Shown: positions 1 through 6,753 of the stretch, piece after piece
Numbering within the stretch: position 1 is the first letter of the stretch
Layout: each line of letters starts with the position of its first letter
Assembly (NCBI GenBank): GCA_036510575.1
Contig: DATCDR010000192.1
Span: forward strand, 1 to 9,523
Direction of reading: 5' to 3'
DNA from: DATCDR01 sp036510575
GTDB taxonomy: Bacteria > Actinomycetota > Acidimicrobiia > Acidimicrobiales > Bog-793
DNA: 9,523 nucleotides
Position numbers and translations under genes: made by a program
The notes under the pieces: generated by a model
Told to the model about the DNA's origin: nothing
The model's input: only the letters and a program-made list of their open reading frames with translations
Database searches by the model: none

Positions 1-486
1 TCCACTGCCGCTATCCCAGCGGGTTCGACGACCTCGGCGTACTCAGCGACAGTCCAAGCAGGTGGGGGAACGGGACCGTACAGCTGGGTCGCAACTGGTC
101 TCCCATCGGGCCTCACGATCGCACCGACAACCGGCGTGATCAGCGGAACCCCGACTGCAGGTGGCACTTTCACGGTGGCGGTGACGGCTACCGACTCATC
201 GGAGCAGCCAGTCAGCGCGACCGGTTCGTACTCTTTGGTGATAACCCAGCCTGCCGTCGTCACGACGACGACGACCGTTCCTGCTCAAACAGAGACGGTC
301 TGCACCGACAAGACGAAGACGGAGACGATTCGCTCGATTGAGGTGAAGAACGGCAAGCAGATTGTCGTCATCACGCACAAAAAGGTACGTGTCTACAAGA
401 CGGTGACGACTCGAAAGACCGAAAACGATCGAGGGGAAAAAGGTCCTGGTGATCACGCACAAGACCGAGCTGGTGAAGGCTTGTAA
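1..486 (+). CDS. He_PIG (putative Ig) domain surface protein, 3' part, probably frameshifted near its end
   Basis: The reading frame is open from the first base of the window to a TAA at 484-486, so the start lies upstream. The N-terminal visible part has the putative-Ig (He_PIG) signature: GPYSWVATGLPSGLTI, then TGVISGTPTAGGTFTV and a terminal ATDS, as in bacterial cell-surface or secreted repeat proteins. After the domain comes a short Thr run (TTTTTV, encoded by ACG repeats) and a Lys/Thr-rich tail containing KTETI and VVITHKK. No membrane anchor or sortase signal is seen. In the current frame the tail ends in a poor-looking stretch (ENDRGEKGPGDHAQD). Removing one A from the AAAA run at 422-425 gives a second copy of KTETI...VITHK, so the apparent stop at 486 is probably not the native end. 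An extracellular, adhesive or structural role is inferred only from the domain type. Confidence 0.75.
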   Translation, partial: STAAIPAGSTTSAYSATVQAGGGTGPYSWVATGLPSGLTIAPTTGVISGTPTAGGTFTVAVTATDSSEQPVSATGSYSLVITQPAVVTTTTTVPAQTETVCTDKTKTETIRSIEVKNGKQIVVITHKKVRVYKTVTTRKTENDRGEKGPGDHAQDRAGEGL

Positions 487-705
487 CACCGTCGTTGTCT
501 GGGCGAGACACGAGCGTCGTAATTTTCACGCTCGAGTCCGCGCTCAGTGCGCGGATTCGTCACTTGATGAACCGAGAGTTGCGCGCTTTCGCACGGTTGC
601 GCGTGCGTCCTCCGAGCGGGCTGAACCGGCCTGTCTGGTCAGTTCGCTCCTCCGGTGAGCATGTCGGGCCGCCTCGCCACCTGCAGAATCGACGAAGTGG
701 CTGCG
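487..705 (+). pseudogene. Probable out-of-frame continuation of the He_PIG protein C-terminus
   Basis: This stretch has no intact gene, but it looks coding in shifted frames. In frame 2, VLVITHKTELVKAC runs through 487 and continues to a TGA at 656-658. In frame 3, from about 510 to 700, one reads SVVIFTL, then an Arg-rich segment and SGLNRPVW. That pattern resembles the beta-rich C-terminal modules (xVxFTL ... C ... xGxNRVxF ... PGTYR) that I recall from secreted Thermoleophilia proteins. At least two indels would be needed to join these pieces to the upstream domain. This could be gene decay or uncorrected sequencing indels. The link to the upstream domain is fairly good for the first shift and weak for the second. 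The remaining bases to 726, just beyond the stop of the convergent oxidoreductase gene, show no clear terminator. Confidence 0.35.
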
Positions 706-726
706 AGCCCTCCGTTCGCTTTTGGC

Positions 727-1650
727 CTACGCGCCCTGAAGTGCTCTTTCAGAGACCCGCCCGAGAAGTAGATCTGCGATCGCTTCTTGGTGGCCGATGT
801 CGGTGCACGTGGTGCGCACGTAGTTGATGCCGACCTGCTCGAGCTCGGCGATGCGCTCAAGACACTCGTCAGGAGTGCCGGCGATCTCGCGGAATCTTCC
901 GAAGGCGTCACCAAGCGTTGCCTGGGCTTGCGCGATGGCGTCCTCGTGTCGCACTGCGACGAAGATGCGGGTGCCGTGCACGATCGTCATCGGGCGGCTC
1001 GGCCAATCCGGCGCGGCAAGCGCTGCGGTGACCACGTCCGTGACTGGCGCGAGGTTGGGATGTGCGACGTCTCGCGTGAGGGTCACCCAGCCGTCTGCAA
1101 GGTCTTTCACCATCTGTAGCGTCGAGTCGGACTCCCCGCCGAGCCAGATTGGCGGGTTCGGCTTCTGGTACGGCTCGGGGGCAAACGCGAGCTCTTTCAC
1201 CTGGACCTGCTGGCCCATGAAGGTCGTCGATGCCGGCGCGGGGTGCGTCCACAGCTCTTTGAGCAGCTGCACGACCTCCCGCGTGTACTGGACCCGGGCA
1301 TCGTGGTCCTGCTCGACGGGAATGTTGTACGCGACGTGCTCAGCCGGGTTCGATCCTGATCCGATCGAGCAGATCACTCGACCCTCGGTGATCTGGTCGA
1401 GCGTCGCCAGTACCTTGGCGAGCATGGCTGGGTAGCGGAAGTTGACGTTCAACATGCTCCAGGCGAGGCGAACGCGCTCGGTGCTTGCTCCGATCGCCGT
1501 CATGAGGGTGAAGGAGTCAAGCGGAGCCGCTTGGTTCATGATGTGATCGCCGAGCCAGACCGAGTCGAAACCCTGATCGTCGGCGAGCTGTGCCTCTTCG
1601 ATGACGGCGCCTACGCCACGGTCAGCATGGAGCAATACACCGATTTTCAT
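727..1650 (-). CDS. LLM-class (luciferase-like) F420/FMN-dependent oxidoreductase
   Basis: The 307-aa product has the TIM-barrel features of the bacterial luciferase-like superfamily: MKIGVLLHADRG at the first strand, GFDSVWLGDH at residues 27-36, a central segment typical of F420-dependent members (LDQITEGR followed by SIGSGSNPAEH), and PPIWLGGES before the C-terminal helices. Family members transfer hydride from F420H2 or reduced flavin to small organic substrates; the substrate here cannot be told. The ATG at 1650 was chosen over an in-frame upstream start at 1704 because the protein aligns from MKIGV and because AGGGGGG lies about 6-7 nt before it. Length is usual for the family (about 290-340). 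The gene is convergent with the upstream surface-protein gene and separated by 227 nt from the repair operon, so it probably has its own promoter. Cytosolic. Confidence 0.9.
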   Translation of the reverse strand: MKIGVLLHADRGVGAVIEEAQLADDQGFDSVWLGDHIMNQAAPLDSFTLMTAIGASTERVRLAWSMLNVNFRYPAMLAKVLATLDQITEGRVICSIGSGSNPAEHVAYNIPVEQDHDARVQYTREVVQLLKELWTHPAPASTTFMGQQVQVKELAFAPEPYQKPNPPIWLGGESDSTLQMVKDLADGWVTLTRDVAHPNLAPVTDVVTAALAAPDWPSRPMTIVHGTRIFVAVRHEDAIAQAQATLGDAFGRFREIAGTPDECLERIAELEQVGINYVRTTCTDIGHQEAIADLLLGRVSERALQGA

Positions 1651-1877
1651 AAGTCCCCCCTCAGGTCGCGCTGCAGCCGAAGCGTACTTCGAGCCGTGAA
1701 TCACTGTTTCTGTCTGCAGTCACCCCCTCAAGAAGCCGCCACGGCCCCGCGGGAAGCTACGAGTACGCCGTCGCAACACGATGTGTCGTTTATCGGCGAG
1801 CGATTTCTGGACGAGCGGTAGCGGGGTTTTTGCGCGACGACGCGGATTGTCGGGTGACCTCCACTACCTCTGGTGCG

Positions 1878-2528
1878 TCAGTCGGGCAGTCTGCGATACC
1901 AAAGACGCCAAGGAGTCTTGTGCTTTTCCCAGACCGACGGGCCGCGCGAGTAACCAAAGCCCACGTGGCGCGTGACCACTGCCGCGGCATCTTCGACTTC
2001 GTAGACTCCGAGGAACTGTGGTGAACCATCCGTCGGTCGAAGGAGCTCGCGATCGAGTTCGTAGACCGTCGCCCGAGTGCAGTGCCGGCGTTTGGCAACT
2101 TCTCGGACGTGAACGCTCGTGTAGAACTCGACGAACGTCGCCCGCTCGTCCTCGCTCATGCCAGAAGGCGGATTGACACCGACGAAATAGATCGCGTGCG
2201 GCGGAACCAACGACGGCTCAGTCTCTGCGACGAAACGATAGAGAAGCGACCAACTAAGCGCTGTGCCGACCTGCCACGCGGTTGGAGAAGAGGGCATCGC
2301 GGGTAGCGCGGTCCACCTGGCGCCGTCAGCGATTCCTTGATCGGATCCCGATGTAGCCGCGGTGAGCATTTTCGCACCGAATCCACCGTGTCGATCCGGG
2401 GCGAGCAACTCGTAGCGCTGCACGTCTGCGAGCCTCGGGTCCAGACCTGCGAGCGTCGCAGCGAAGCCGCTTTCGTAAAACCGTTCGATCTCGAAGAGCG
2501 CGGTCGCATCGTCGGTGTGAGTATCCAT
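1878..2528 (-). CDS. Two-module EthD-like dimeric alpha/beta-barrel protein, last gene of the repair operon
   Basis: The 216-aa protein has no named function. The C-terminal half (about 111-216) looks like a ferredoxin-fold dimeric alpha/beta-barrel (EthD/Dabb type): IYFVGVNPP, then FYTSVHVREVAK, YEL, FLGVYEVED and a terminal W(x6)WRLWYRRL. The N-terminal half repeats the scheme with FYESGFAATL (17-26), YELLAPDRHGGFGAK (39-53) and W(x7)WSLLYR (85-98), so it appears to be an internal duplication that could make a pseudodimer within one chain. The ATG at 2528 lies 37 nt after the ligase stop; GGTCAGGA just upstream is a close-spaced, weak ribosome site. Known EthD-like proteins include enzymes and binding proteins for small aromatic or polyketide compounds; a role in DNA repair is only suggested by position. 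It could also be an unrelated gene co-transcribed with the operon. Confidence 0.8.
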   Translation of the reverse strand: MDTHTDDATALFEIERFYESGFAATLAGLDPRLADVQRYELLAPDRHGGFGAKMLTAATSGSDQGIADGARWTALPAMPSSPTAWQVGTALSWSLLYRFVAETEPSLVPPHAIYFVGVNPPSGMSEDERATFVEFYTSVHVREVAKRRHCTRATVYELDRELLRPTDGSPQFLGVYEVEDAAAVVTRHVGFGYSRGPSVWEKHKTPWRLWYRRLPD

Positions 2529-2565
2529 TCCTGACCACACGGTGACAGCGCTCGATCCCGGGTGT

Positions 2566-3624
2566 TTACTCGCCATTGAATATCGCCTGTAGCTCGACGG
2601 GAATCGGCGCTTCCAACTGGTCGTAGCGGCAAGACGATGCCACCCGATCAGGCCGCCAACGGATGAACGACGTGGCATGGCGAAAGCGGTCGCCTTGTAG
2701 ATGATCGTAGGAGACCTCGGCGACAAGCTCCGCGCGCAGCGGCTCCCAGTCGAGATTTTTCCCGGCACTCCATCGGCTGGCCATACCTGGTACCCGCGAT
2801 TCGCCGGTGACCCCCGCTGTCCACGGGTGGTTGTCGCCGGCGCCTTCGCGATAGGGCGTGAGCACCTCGAGGAACTCCTTGCGACGCGAGACGGCGAATC
2901 CTGAAGCCACTCCCACGTGGTGCAGCCGACCCTCGTCGTCGAAGAGTCCGAGCAGCAGTGACCCAACCACGCCGCCTTCTTTGTGCCAACGGAATCCGGC
3001 GACGACGCAGTCGGCCGCCCGCTCGTGTTTGACCTTGAACATGACGCGCTTGTCGGGAAGGTAGGCGAGATCACCGGGCTTCACCATCACCCCGTCGAGA
3101 CCGGCACCTTCGAATCGGGAGAACCAGTCGCGTGCGACGCTCGGGTCTTTCGTCATCGGCGTGAGATAGATCGGAGGCCGCGCACCTCCTAGCGCGCGCT
3201 CGAGATGCGCGCGGCGCTCAACGTACGGGGTGTCCAGCAGATCGTCGTCGCCGACCGACAACAGGTCGAAGGCGACGAATGCTGCCGGCGTCGTTTCCGA
3301 AAGCAGCTTGATGCGCGAGGCCGCCGGGTGGATGCGATTCGTCAGCGCGTCGAAGTCAAGGCCCGATTGGCCGACGATCACGATCTCGCCGTCGACGACG
3401 CAATGTTCGGGGAGATTGGCGCGCAAGGAGTTGACGAGTTCGGGGAAGTAGCGATCGAGTGGCTTCTCGTTGCGGCTCGAGAGCGTGATGTCTTCCCCAT
3501 TGCGAAACACGATGCAGCGAAATCCGTCCCACTTCGGCTCGTAGTAGAGCCCGTCGCCTTCGGGAAGCTCGCGAACGAGCTTCGCCAGCATCGGTGCGAT
3601 CGGTGGCCTTAGCTGGGAGGTCAT
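2566..3624 (-). CDS. ligC: ATP-dependent DNA ligase, LigC type
   Basis: The 352-aa enzyme seals nicks in duplex DNA using ATP. The nucleotidyltransferase motifs are present: motif I EPKWDGFR with the adenylated lysine K31, SSRNEKPLDRYFPEL (49-63), VDGEIVI around 77-83, FVAFDLL (116-122), DGVMVK (177-182, motif IV) and MFKVKH (195-200, motif V). An OB-fold domain follows (about 203-345). There is no fused polymerase or phosphoesterase domain, and length matches stand-alone mycobacterial LigC (about 350) rather than LigB or full LigD. The ATG at 3624 has GGAG with 6-nt spacing, 33 nt after the stop of the PHP gene. It is third in the operon after the PrimPol and PHP genes. In mycobacteria LigC works with Prim-PolC in excision or gap repair; I infer the same partnership here. 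Confidence 0.95.
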   Translation of the reverse strand: MTSQLRPPIAPMLAKLVRELPEGDGLYYEPKWDGFRCIVFRNGEDITLSSRNEKPLDRYFPELVNSLRANLPEHCVVDGEIVIVGQSGLDFDALTNRIHPAASRIKLLSETTPAAFVAFDLLSVGDDDLLDTPYVERRAHLERALGGARPPIYLTPMTKDPSVARDWFSRFEGAGLDGVMVKPGDLAYLPDKRVMFKVKHERAADCVVAGFRWHKEGGVVGSLLLGLFDDEGRLHHVGVASGFAVSRRKEFLEVLTPYREGAGDNHPWTAGVTGESRVPGMASRWSAGKNLDWEPLRAELVAEVSYDHLQGDRFRHATSFIRWRPDRVASSCRYDQLEAPIPVELQAIFNGE

Positions 3625-3657
3625 GTCGCACTCCGCGCCAGTTCGGTGCTCGTCCGC

Positions 3658-4677
3658 TCAAGCATCATGACTCGATGTCCATGCAAGGAGTTTGTCAACT
3701 GGAAGCGTGTTCATCACGCGATCGCTCGAAACCCCGGCGGTTGCCGCTTTCTCGCAACCGAAGTACTGCCACTCGAGTTGGCCTGGAGCATGGGCGTCGG
3801 TGTCGATGGTGACCAGACAACCGAGCGAAAGCGCCAGTTCAAGAAGGTCCTCGGGAGGATCGAGACGCTCAGGCCGGGAGTTGATCTCGACGGCGGTGTC
3901 ACTAGCGACACATGCCTCGAAGACCTGTTCCGCGTTGAACGTCGATGGCGGTCGTCCACGGCCGACGATTATTCGCCCGGTGCAGTGTCCGAGCACATCG
4001 ACGTTCGGGCTCTTCACCGCTCGCATCATTCGCCTGGTCATCTGAGCCGAGTCCATGCGCAACTTGGAGTGGACGCTCGCAACGACGAGGTCGAGACGGG
4101 CAAGCAGCTCCTCGTCTTGATCGAGCGCGCCGTCTTCCAAGATGTCGACCTCGATCCCGGTCAGGATCCGGAACGGCGAAAGCTCGGCGTTCAGCTCAGC
4201 AACAACGTCGAGCTGCTCGATAAGACGGTCCTTGCTCAGTCCATGGGCGATGGTGAGGCGTGGACTGTGGTCGGTGAGCGTCCAGTACTCGTGGCCAAGC
4301 TCTCGTGCAGCTTCGGCCATCTCGCGGATCGGCGAGCCGCCGTCTGACCACTCGGAGTGGCCATGGCAGTCGCCGCGAAGACTTCGGCGGAGCGACGCGG
4401 CAGCGGGACTCATCGAGGGAGCCGGCACTTCTTCGAGCTTGGTGAGGTACGAGGGCACCTTCCCGGCGAGGGCTTCGGCGATGACCGCCGCGCTCGTAGC
4501 TCCGACGTGTGGAATCGCCGTGAGCGCTCGGCTGGACATCCCGAGGAGCTTGTCTTGTCCAATGTCGGCAATCGCGCTCGCCGCGTTTCGAAACGCCCGC
4601 ACCTTGTAGGTTTCGGCCTGGTCCCGTTCGAGGAGGTAGGCGATGCGCCGCAACGCGGCGACTGGGTCGCAGGTCAT
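3658..4677 (-). CDS. Helix-hairpin-helix / PHP-domain phosphoesterase (PolX-like, without the polymerase core)
   Basis: The 339-aa protein starts with a PolX-like helical domain (YLLERDQAETYKVRAFRNAA, 14-33) and a HhH motif (IPHVGATSAAVIAEAL, 55-70) that binds DNA non-specifically. The PHP metal-dependent phosphoesterase domain follows: HGH at 105-107, LTDHS at 134-138, GIEVDI, ASVHS, LGHCTGR, EINSRPER and TDAHAP near the C-terminus, which together supply the usual metal ligands. Bacterial PolX has the same N- and C-terminal domains around a Pol-beta nucleotidyltransferase core; here that core is absent. A 3'-end processing nuclease or phosphatase role is inferred. The ATG at 4677 overlaps the upstream PrimPol stop as ATGA and has AGGA 4-5 nt upstream, so translation is probably coupled. 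An upstream in-frame start at 4746 was rejected because it would overlap PrimPol by 73 nt. Confidence 0.92.
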   Translation of the reverse strand: MTCDPVAALRRIAYLLERDQAETYKVRAFRNAASAIADIGQDKLLGMSSRALTAIPHVGATSAAVIAEALAGKVPSYLTKLEEVPAPSMSPAAASLRRSLRGDCHGHSEWSDGGSPIREMAEAARELGHEYWTLTDHSPRLTIAHGLSKDRLIEQLDVVAELNAELSPFRILTGIEVDILEDGALDQDEELLARLDLVVASVHSKLRMDSAQMTRRMMRAVKSPNVDVLGHCTGRIIVGRGRPPSTFNAEQVFEACVASDTAVEINSRPERLDPPEDLLELALSLGCLVTIDTDAHAPGQLEWQYFGCEKAATAGVSSDRVMNTLPVDKLLAWTSSHDA

Positions 4678-5702
4678 TTCGTCCTGGCTCGACTTGGCGC
4701 GACGCGTGGTGGCTCGTCTGGTTGCTTCGGATACTCCGGAGGCCACGGCGCATCATGCATCCCGTTCGTTTTGTCCGTCGCCGCCAACTCCAAGAGAGGG
4801 AGTAGCGACTGTGGAAGATCGGGCATCGAAGCCCATGGGTCGCCGCGCCTCGCCACGAGCGCGGGCACCGTCCGAATCGTCAACTCGTCCGGTTCGACCT
4901 CGTCGATCTCGTCCCAGAAGAGCGGCGTCGATACCTGGGCGCCAACGCGGGGTCGCGCGAACCAGGCACCGTAGATGGTCTTGTGTGGCGCGTTCTGGTT
5001 GAAGTCGATGAACACGCGCTCGCCTCGCTCCTCCTTCCACCAATTCGCGGTGAGCGATGTTGGGTGTCTCCGTTCCAGTTCGCGCGCGAGCGCAACTGCG
5101 GCTGCACGGACCTCGAAGCTGGTCCAGCGTGGTTCGAGGCGAACGTAGATGTGCAGACCGCGTCCGCCGCTCGTTTTTGGATACCCAAGGATGCCGAGCT
5201 CATCGAGCAGGACGCGGACGTGGTCGGCGGCGGTACGAATGTCGTCGAAGCTGGTGCCAGGTTGTGGATCGAGGTCGATGCGAAGTTCATCGGCGTGTTC
5301 TGGATCGGCCACCCGAAATGGCCAGAGGTGCAGCCCCAAGCAACCGAGATTGACCGCCCAGAGGACGTGGGCGACATCGTCTAGGACTAGTGCGTTCGAG
5401 GTCGTGCCGTTCGGCGTCTGCACGACGGTCGTGCGCAGCCAACTCGGTGCGTTGTTGGGAACGCGCTTTTGAAAAAAGGAGCTCCCGCCGGCGCCGTGCG
5501 GGAAGCGCTCCAAGAGCGCTGGACGACCGTATGCGGTCACCGCGAGCAGATCTGCGATCTCAAGGTAGTACTCAGCGAGCTCGAGCTTGGTCGCACCGAT
5601 CTCAGGGAACACGATCTTGTCGGGATGGGAGATGGTGATTCGGTGATCGAGAACCTCTAGAACGCGCTCTTCACCTGCTCGGTCGTTCGACTCACTTTCC
5701 AT
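4674..5702 (-). CDS. LigD-family primase-polymerase (Prim-Pol) domain protein
   Basis: The 342-aa protein matches the LigD polymerase domain as a stand-alone enzyme, like mycobacterial Prim-PolC or PolD. Visible family motifs are ISHPDKIVFPE (24-34), LLERFPHG (63-70), the two catalytic Asp residues in RIDLDPQ (D143, D145), SGGRGLHIYV (178-187) that binds nucleotide, and the third Asp in VFIDFNQN (D233), followed by PHKTIYGAWFARPR. Such enzymes insert ribo- or deoxyribonucleotides at gaps or breaks and can prime. The start at 5702 lies just before the conserved body; no good ribosome site precedes it, but a TATACA 8 nt upstream would suit leaderless transcription. It is first of four genes, overlapping the PHP gene by 4 nt. 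The C-terminal tail (Pro/Arg rich) is probably disordered. No Ku or ligase domain is fused. Confidence 0.93.
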   Translation of the reverse strand: MESESNDRAGEERVLEVLDHRITISHPDKIVFPEIGATKLELAEYYLEIADLLAVTAYGRPALLERFPHGAGGSSFFQKRVPNNAPSWLRTTVVQTPNGTTSNALVLDDVAHVLWAVNLGCLGLHLWPFRVADPEHADELRIDLDPQPGTSFDDIRTAADHVRVLLDELGILGYPKTSGGRGLHIYVRLEPRWTSFEVRAAAVALARELERRHPTSLTANWWKEERGERVFIDFNQNAPHKTIYGAWFARPRVGAQVSTPLFWDEIDEVEPDELTIRTVPALVARRGDPWASMPDLPQSLLPLLELAATDKTNGMHDAPWPPEYPKQPDEPPRVAPSRARTK

Positions 5703-5710
5703 GCCTTGTT

Positions 5711-5730
5711 TGTATACCCGCTTCGCGGGT
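5711..5730 (-). promoter_or_regulatory. Candidate promoter -10 (TATACA) and adjoining hairpin before the PrimPol operon
   Basis: Read on the minus strand, ACCCGC-GAA-GCGGGT (5730-5716) is a perfect 6-bp inverted repeat, directly followed by TATACA (5716-5711), then 8 nt and the PrimPol ATG. TATACA is 5 of 6 to TATAAT, and its distance to the ATG suits a leaderless transcript starting at or beside the start codon. The -35 region is poor (TTCGCG, 18 nt upstream). The hairpin lies in the promoter spacer and could be an operator, or by chance only GC-rich symmetry. The rest of the 5703-5949 gap shows nothing else I can name. Confidence 0.3.
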
Positions 5731-5949
5731 CTGTCGCGAACTCGGGCCGCTTGTGGAGCGGGTGGTGGAAGGAGAGTCTCGCGATCTGACCTCTGGCCAA
5801 CCCTGTCTTGAGGGAGCGTGGTCGAGGCGCCGAGATTGGGTGCGAGCCGAACTCGTAGGGCGTCGGGCTAGTAGCGACTGGTAGTGGAGGTCGCAATACG
5901 GGAGTGATCACCGGTCGGGTCTACCTCCTCGCTACGGTGCAGGGCCATC

Positions 5950-6441
5950 TTAAAAATTGAGGTGGTGTTCGACCCGCAACGTCTGCACCAGTCGACCTAC
6001 GAAAGGTGCTTGCCCGGTCAGCAACTTCAACCGCGCTTGGCTAGCTGAGAACCAGGCCGCGCGATCGACCTCGGGAAAAGAGCGCATCGTTCCAGATTTT
6101 GGGGGCCACTCCATCTCGAAGGTGTTGCTCGTCACCTCGCTGGTGTTGAGGTCGCATTGGAGACCCCAGGCGACAATTCGCTTGCCACTCGGCTGCTTTA
6201 GCTCGCCGAGTGGCAAGCGGGCGCCAAGCGGAGGATGTGTCCCGAGCTCCTCGGCAAACTCTCGTTCCGCCACGGCGAGCGGATCGCGTTCCTCCTCGGG
6301 CTCGTACTCGCCCTTCGGGATCGACCACGCACCGTCATCCTTCTTCGCCCAGAAGGGACCGCCCGGGTGAACAAGCAGAACTTCGAGCACATTTGAGTCC
6401 GTAACCCGATAGGGGAGCAGCCCGGCGCTGTACTTAGGCAT
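5950..6441 (-). CDS. NUDIX hydrolase
   Basis: The 163-aa protein starts MPKYSAGLLPYR and shows a typical small NUDIX fold: LEVLLVHPGGPFW (19-31), WSIPKGEYE (39-47), and the Nudix box with G44, R60-E61, E64-E65 and G67 (AEREFAEELG). The box loop is longer than the consensus GX5EX7REUXEEXGU by about two residues, because of the acidic run EPEEERDPLAVAE. Family members hydrolyse nucleoside diphosphates linked to another group X, such as damaged dNTPs, ADP-ribose or dinucleoside polyphosphates; the substrate is not readable from sequence. The ATG at 6441 has only a weak GGA at usual distance. It is on the same strand as the repair operon but separated from it by 247 nt, and begins 16 nt after the stop of the topoisomerase IB remnant, with which it probably once formed a transcription unit. 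Confidence 0.9.
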   Translation of the reverse strand: MPKYSAGLLPYRVTDSNVLEVLLVHPGGPFWAKKDDGAWSIPKGEYEPEEERDPLAVAEREFAEELGTHPPLGARLPLGELKQPSGKRIVAWGLQCDLNTSEVTSNTFEMEWPPKSGTMRSFPEVDRAAWFSASQARLKLLTGQAPFVGRLVQTLRVEHHLNF

Positions 6442-6457
6442 TCGTGAGTCCGATCGG

Positions 6458-6740
6458 CTACACCCGCGCTTCGCTCGAAGGTGTGAGAAGGGAGATCACC
6501 GAACGTTCGATTTCGAGCAAGTGGGCGCCTCTCGGGTCGGCAGGCTCGGTGAGACTCTTGACGACGTCAGTAATCGTGTCGCCAGAGTAGAGGCTGTCGA
6601 GTACCCGTGGATCGATGTAGGACTTGCGACAGACCGCAGGGGTGTTGCCAAGCGACGCGGACGATGCCGGCGGCACGACGCGTCGACGAGCGACTCGCTC
6701 TGGCCGGCCTTGGTCCAAAGGACGTTGATACACCCGTCGG
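6458..6740 (-). pseudogene. Frameshifted C-terminal remnant of DNA topoisomerase IB
   Basis: On the minus strand, one frame ending at the TAG 6458-6460 encodes SLGNTPAVCRKSYIDPRVLD followed by SLYSGDTITD. This is the characteristic end of bacterial (poxvirus-like) topoisomerase IB; the Tyr in RKSYIDP is where I expect the catalytic tyrosine. Immediately upstream the same-protein similarity continues in a different frame (SSTRRAAGIVRVA, roughly matching the Arg/Ala-rich helix that precedes LGNTP in the family), so a frameshift lies near 6652-6660. The N-terminal two thirds of the enzyme (about 250 residues) are missing: the upstream minus strand has no recognisable fold and is occupied on the plus strand by another small gene. 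The last 55 or so codons are well preserved, which suggests recent loss, or sequence errors in the remainder. Confidence 0.65.
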
Positions 6741-6753
6741 GTACAACAAGGCC

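Noticed and set aside
262..280. ACG repeat as a regulatory or satellite repeat
   Set aside because: It simply encodes the Thr run of the linker in the He_PIG protein.
824..1435. 203-aa plus-strand open frame opposite the LLM oxidoreductase
   Set aside because: Fully antisense to a clear family member; its Ser/Arg/Ala-rich composition is that of a shadow frame in GC-rich DNA.
1790..1830. GC stretch plus TTTTT at about 1826-1830 as a rho-independent terminator
   Set aside because: No inverted repeat precedes the T run on the plus strand, and on the minus strand the order is wrong for the repair operon.
3205..3612. 135-aa plus-strand frame opposite the ligase gene
   Set aside because: Complementary to the ligase nucleotidyltransferase domain; sequence shows no protein family.
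4357..4974. 205-aa plus-strand open frame opposite the PHP and PrimPol genes
   Set aside because: Antisense to two intact, motif-complete genes; no domain resemblance.
5657..5911. 84-aa minus-strand frame between the NUDIX and PrimPol genes
   Set aside because: Overlaps the PrimPol start by 46 nt, has no ribosome site and no family signature.
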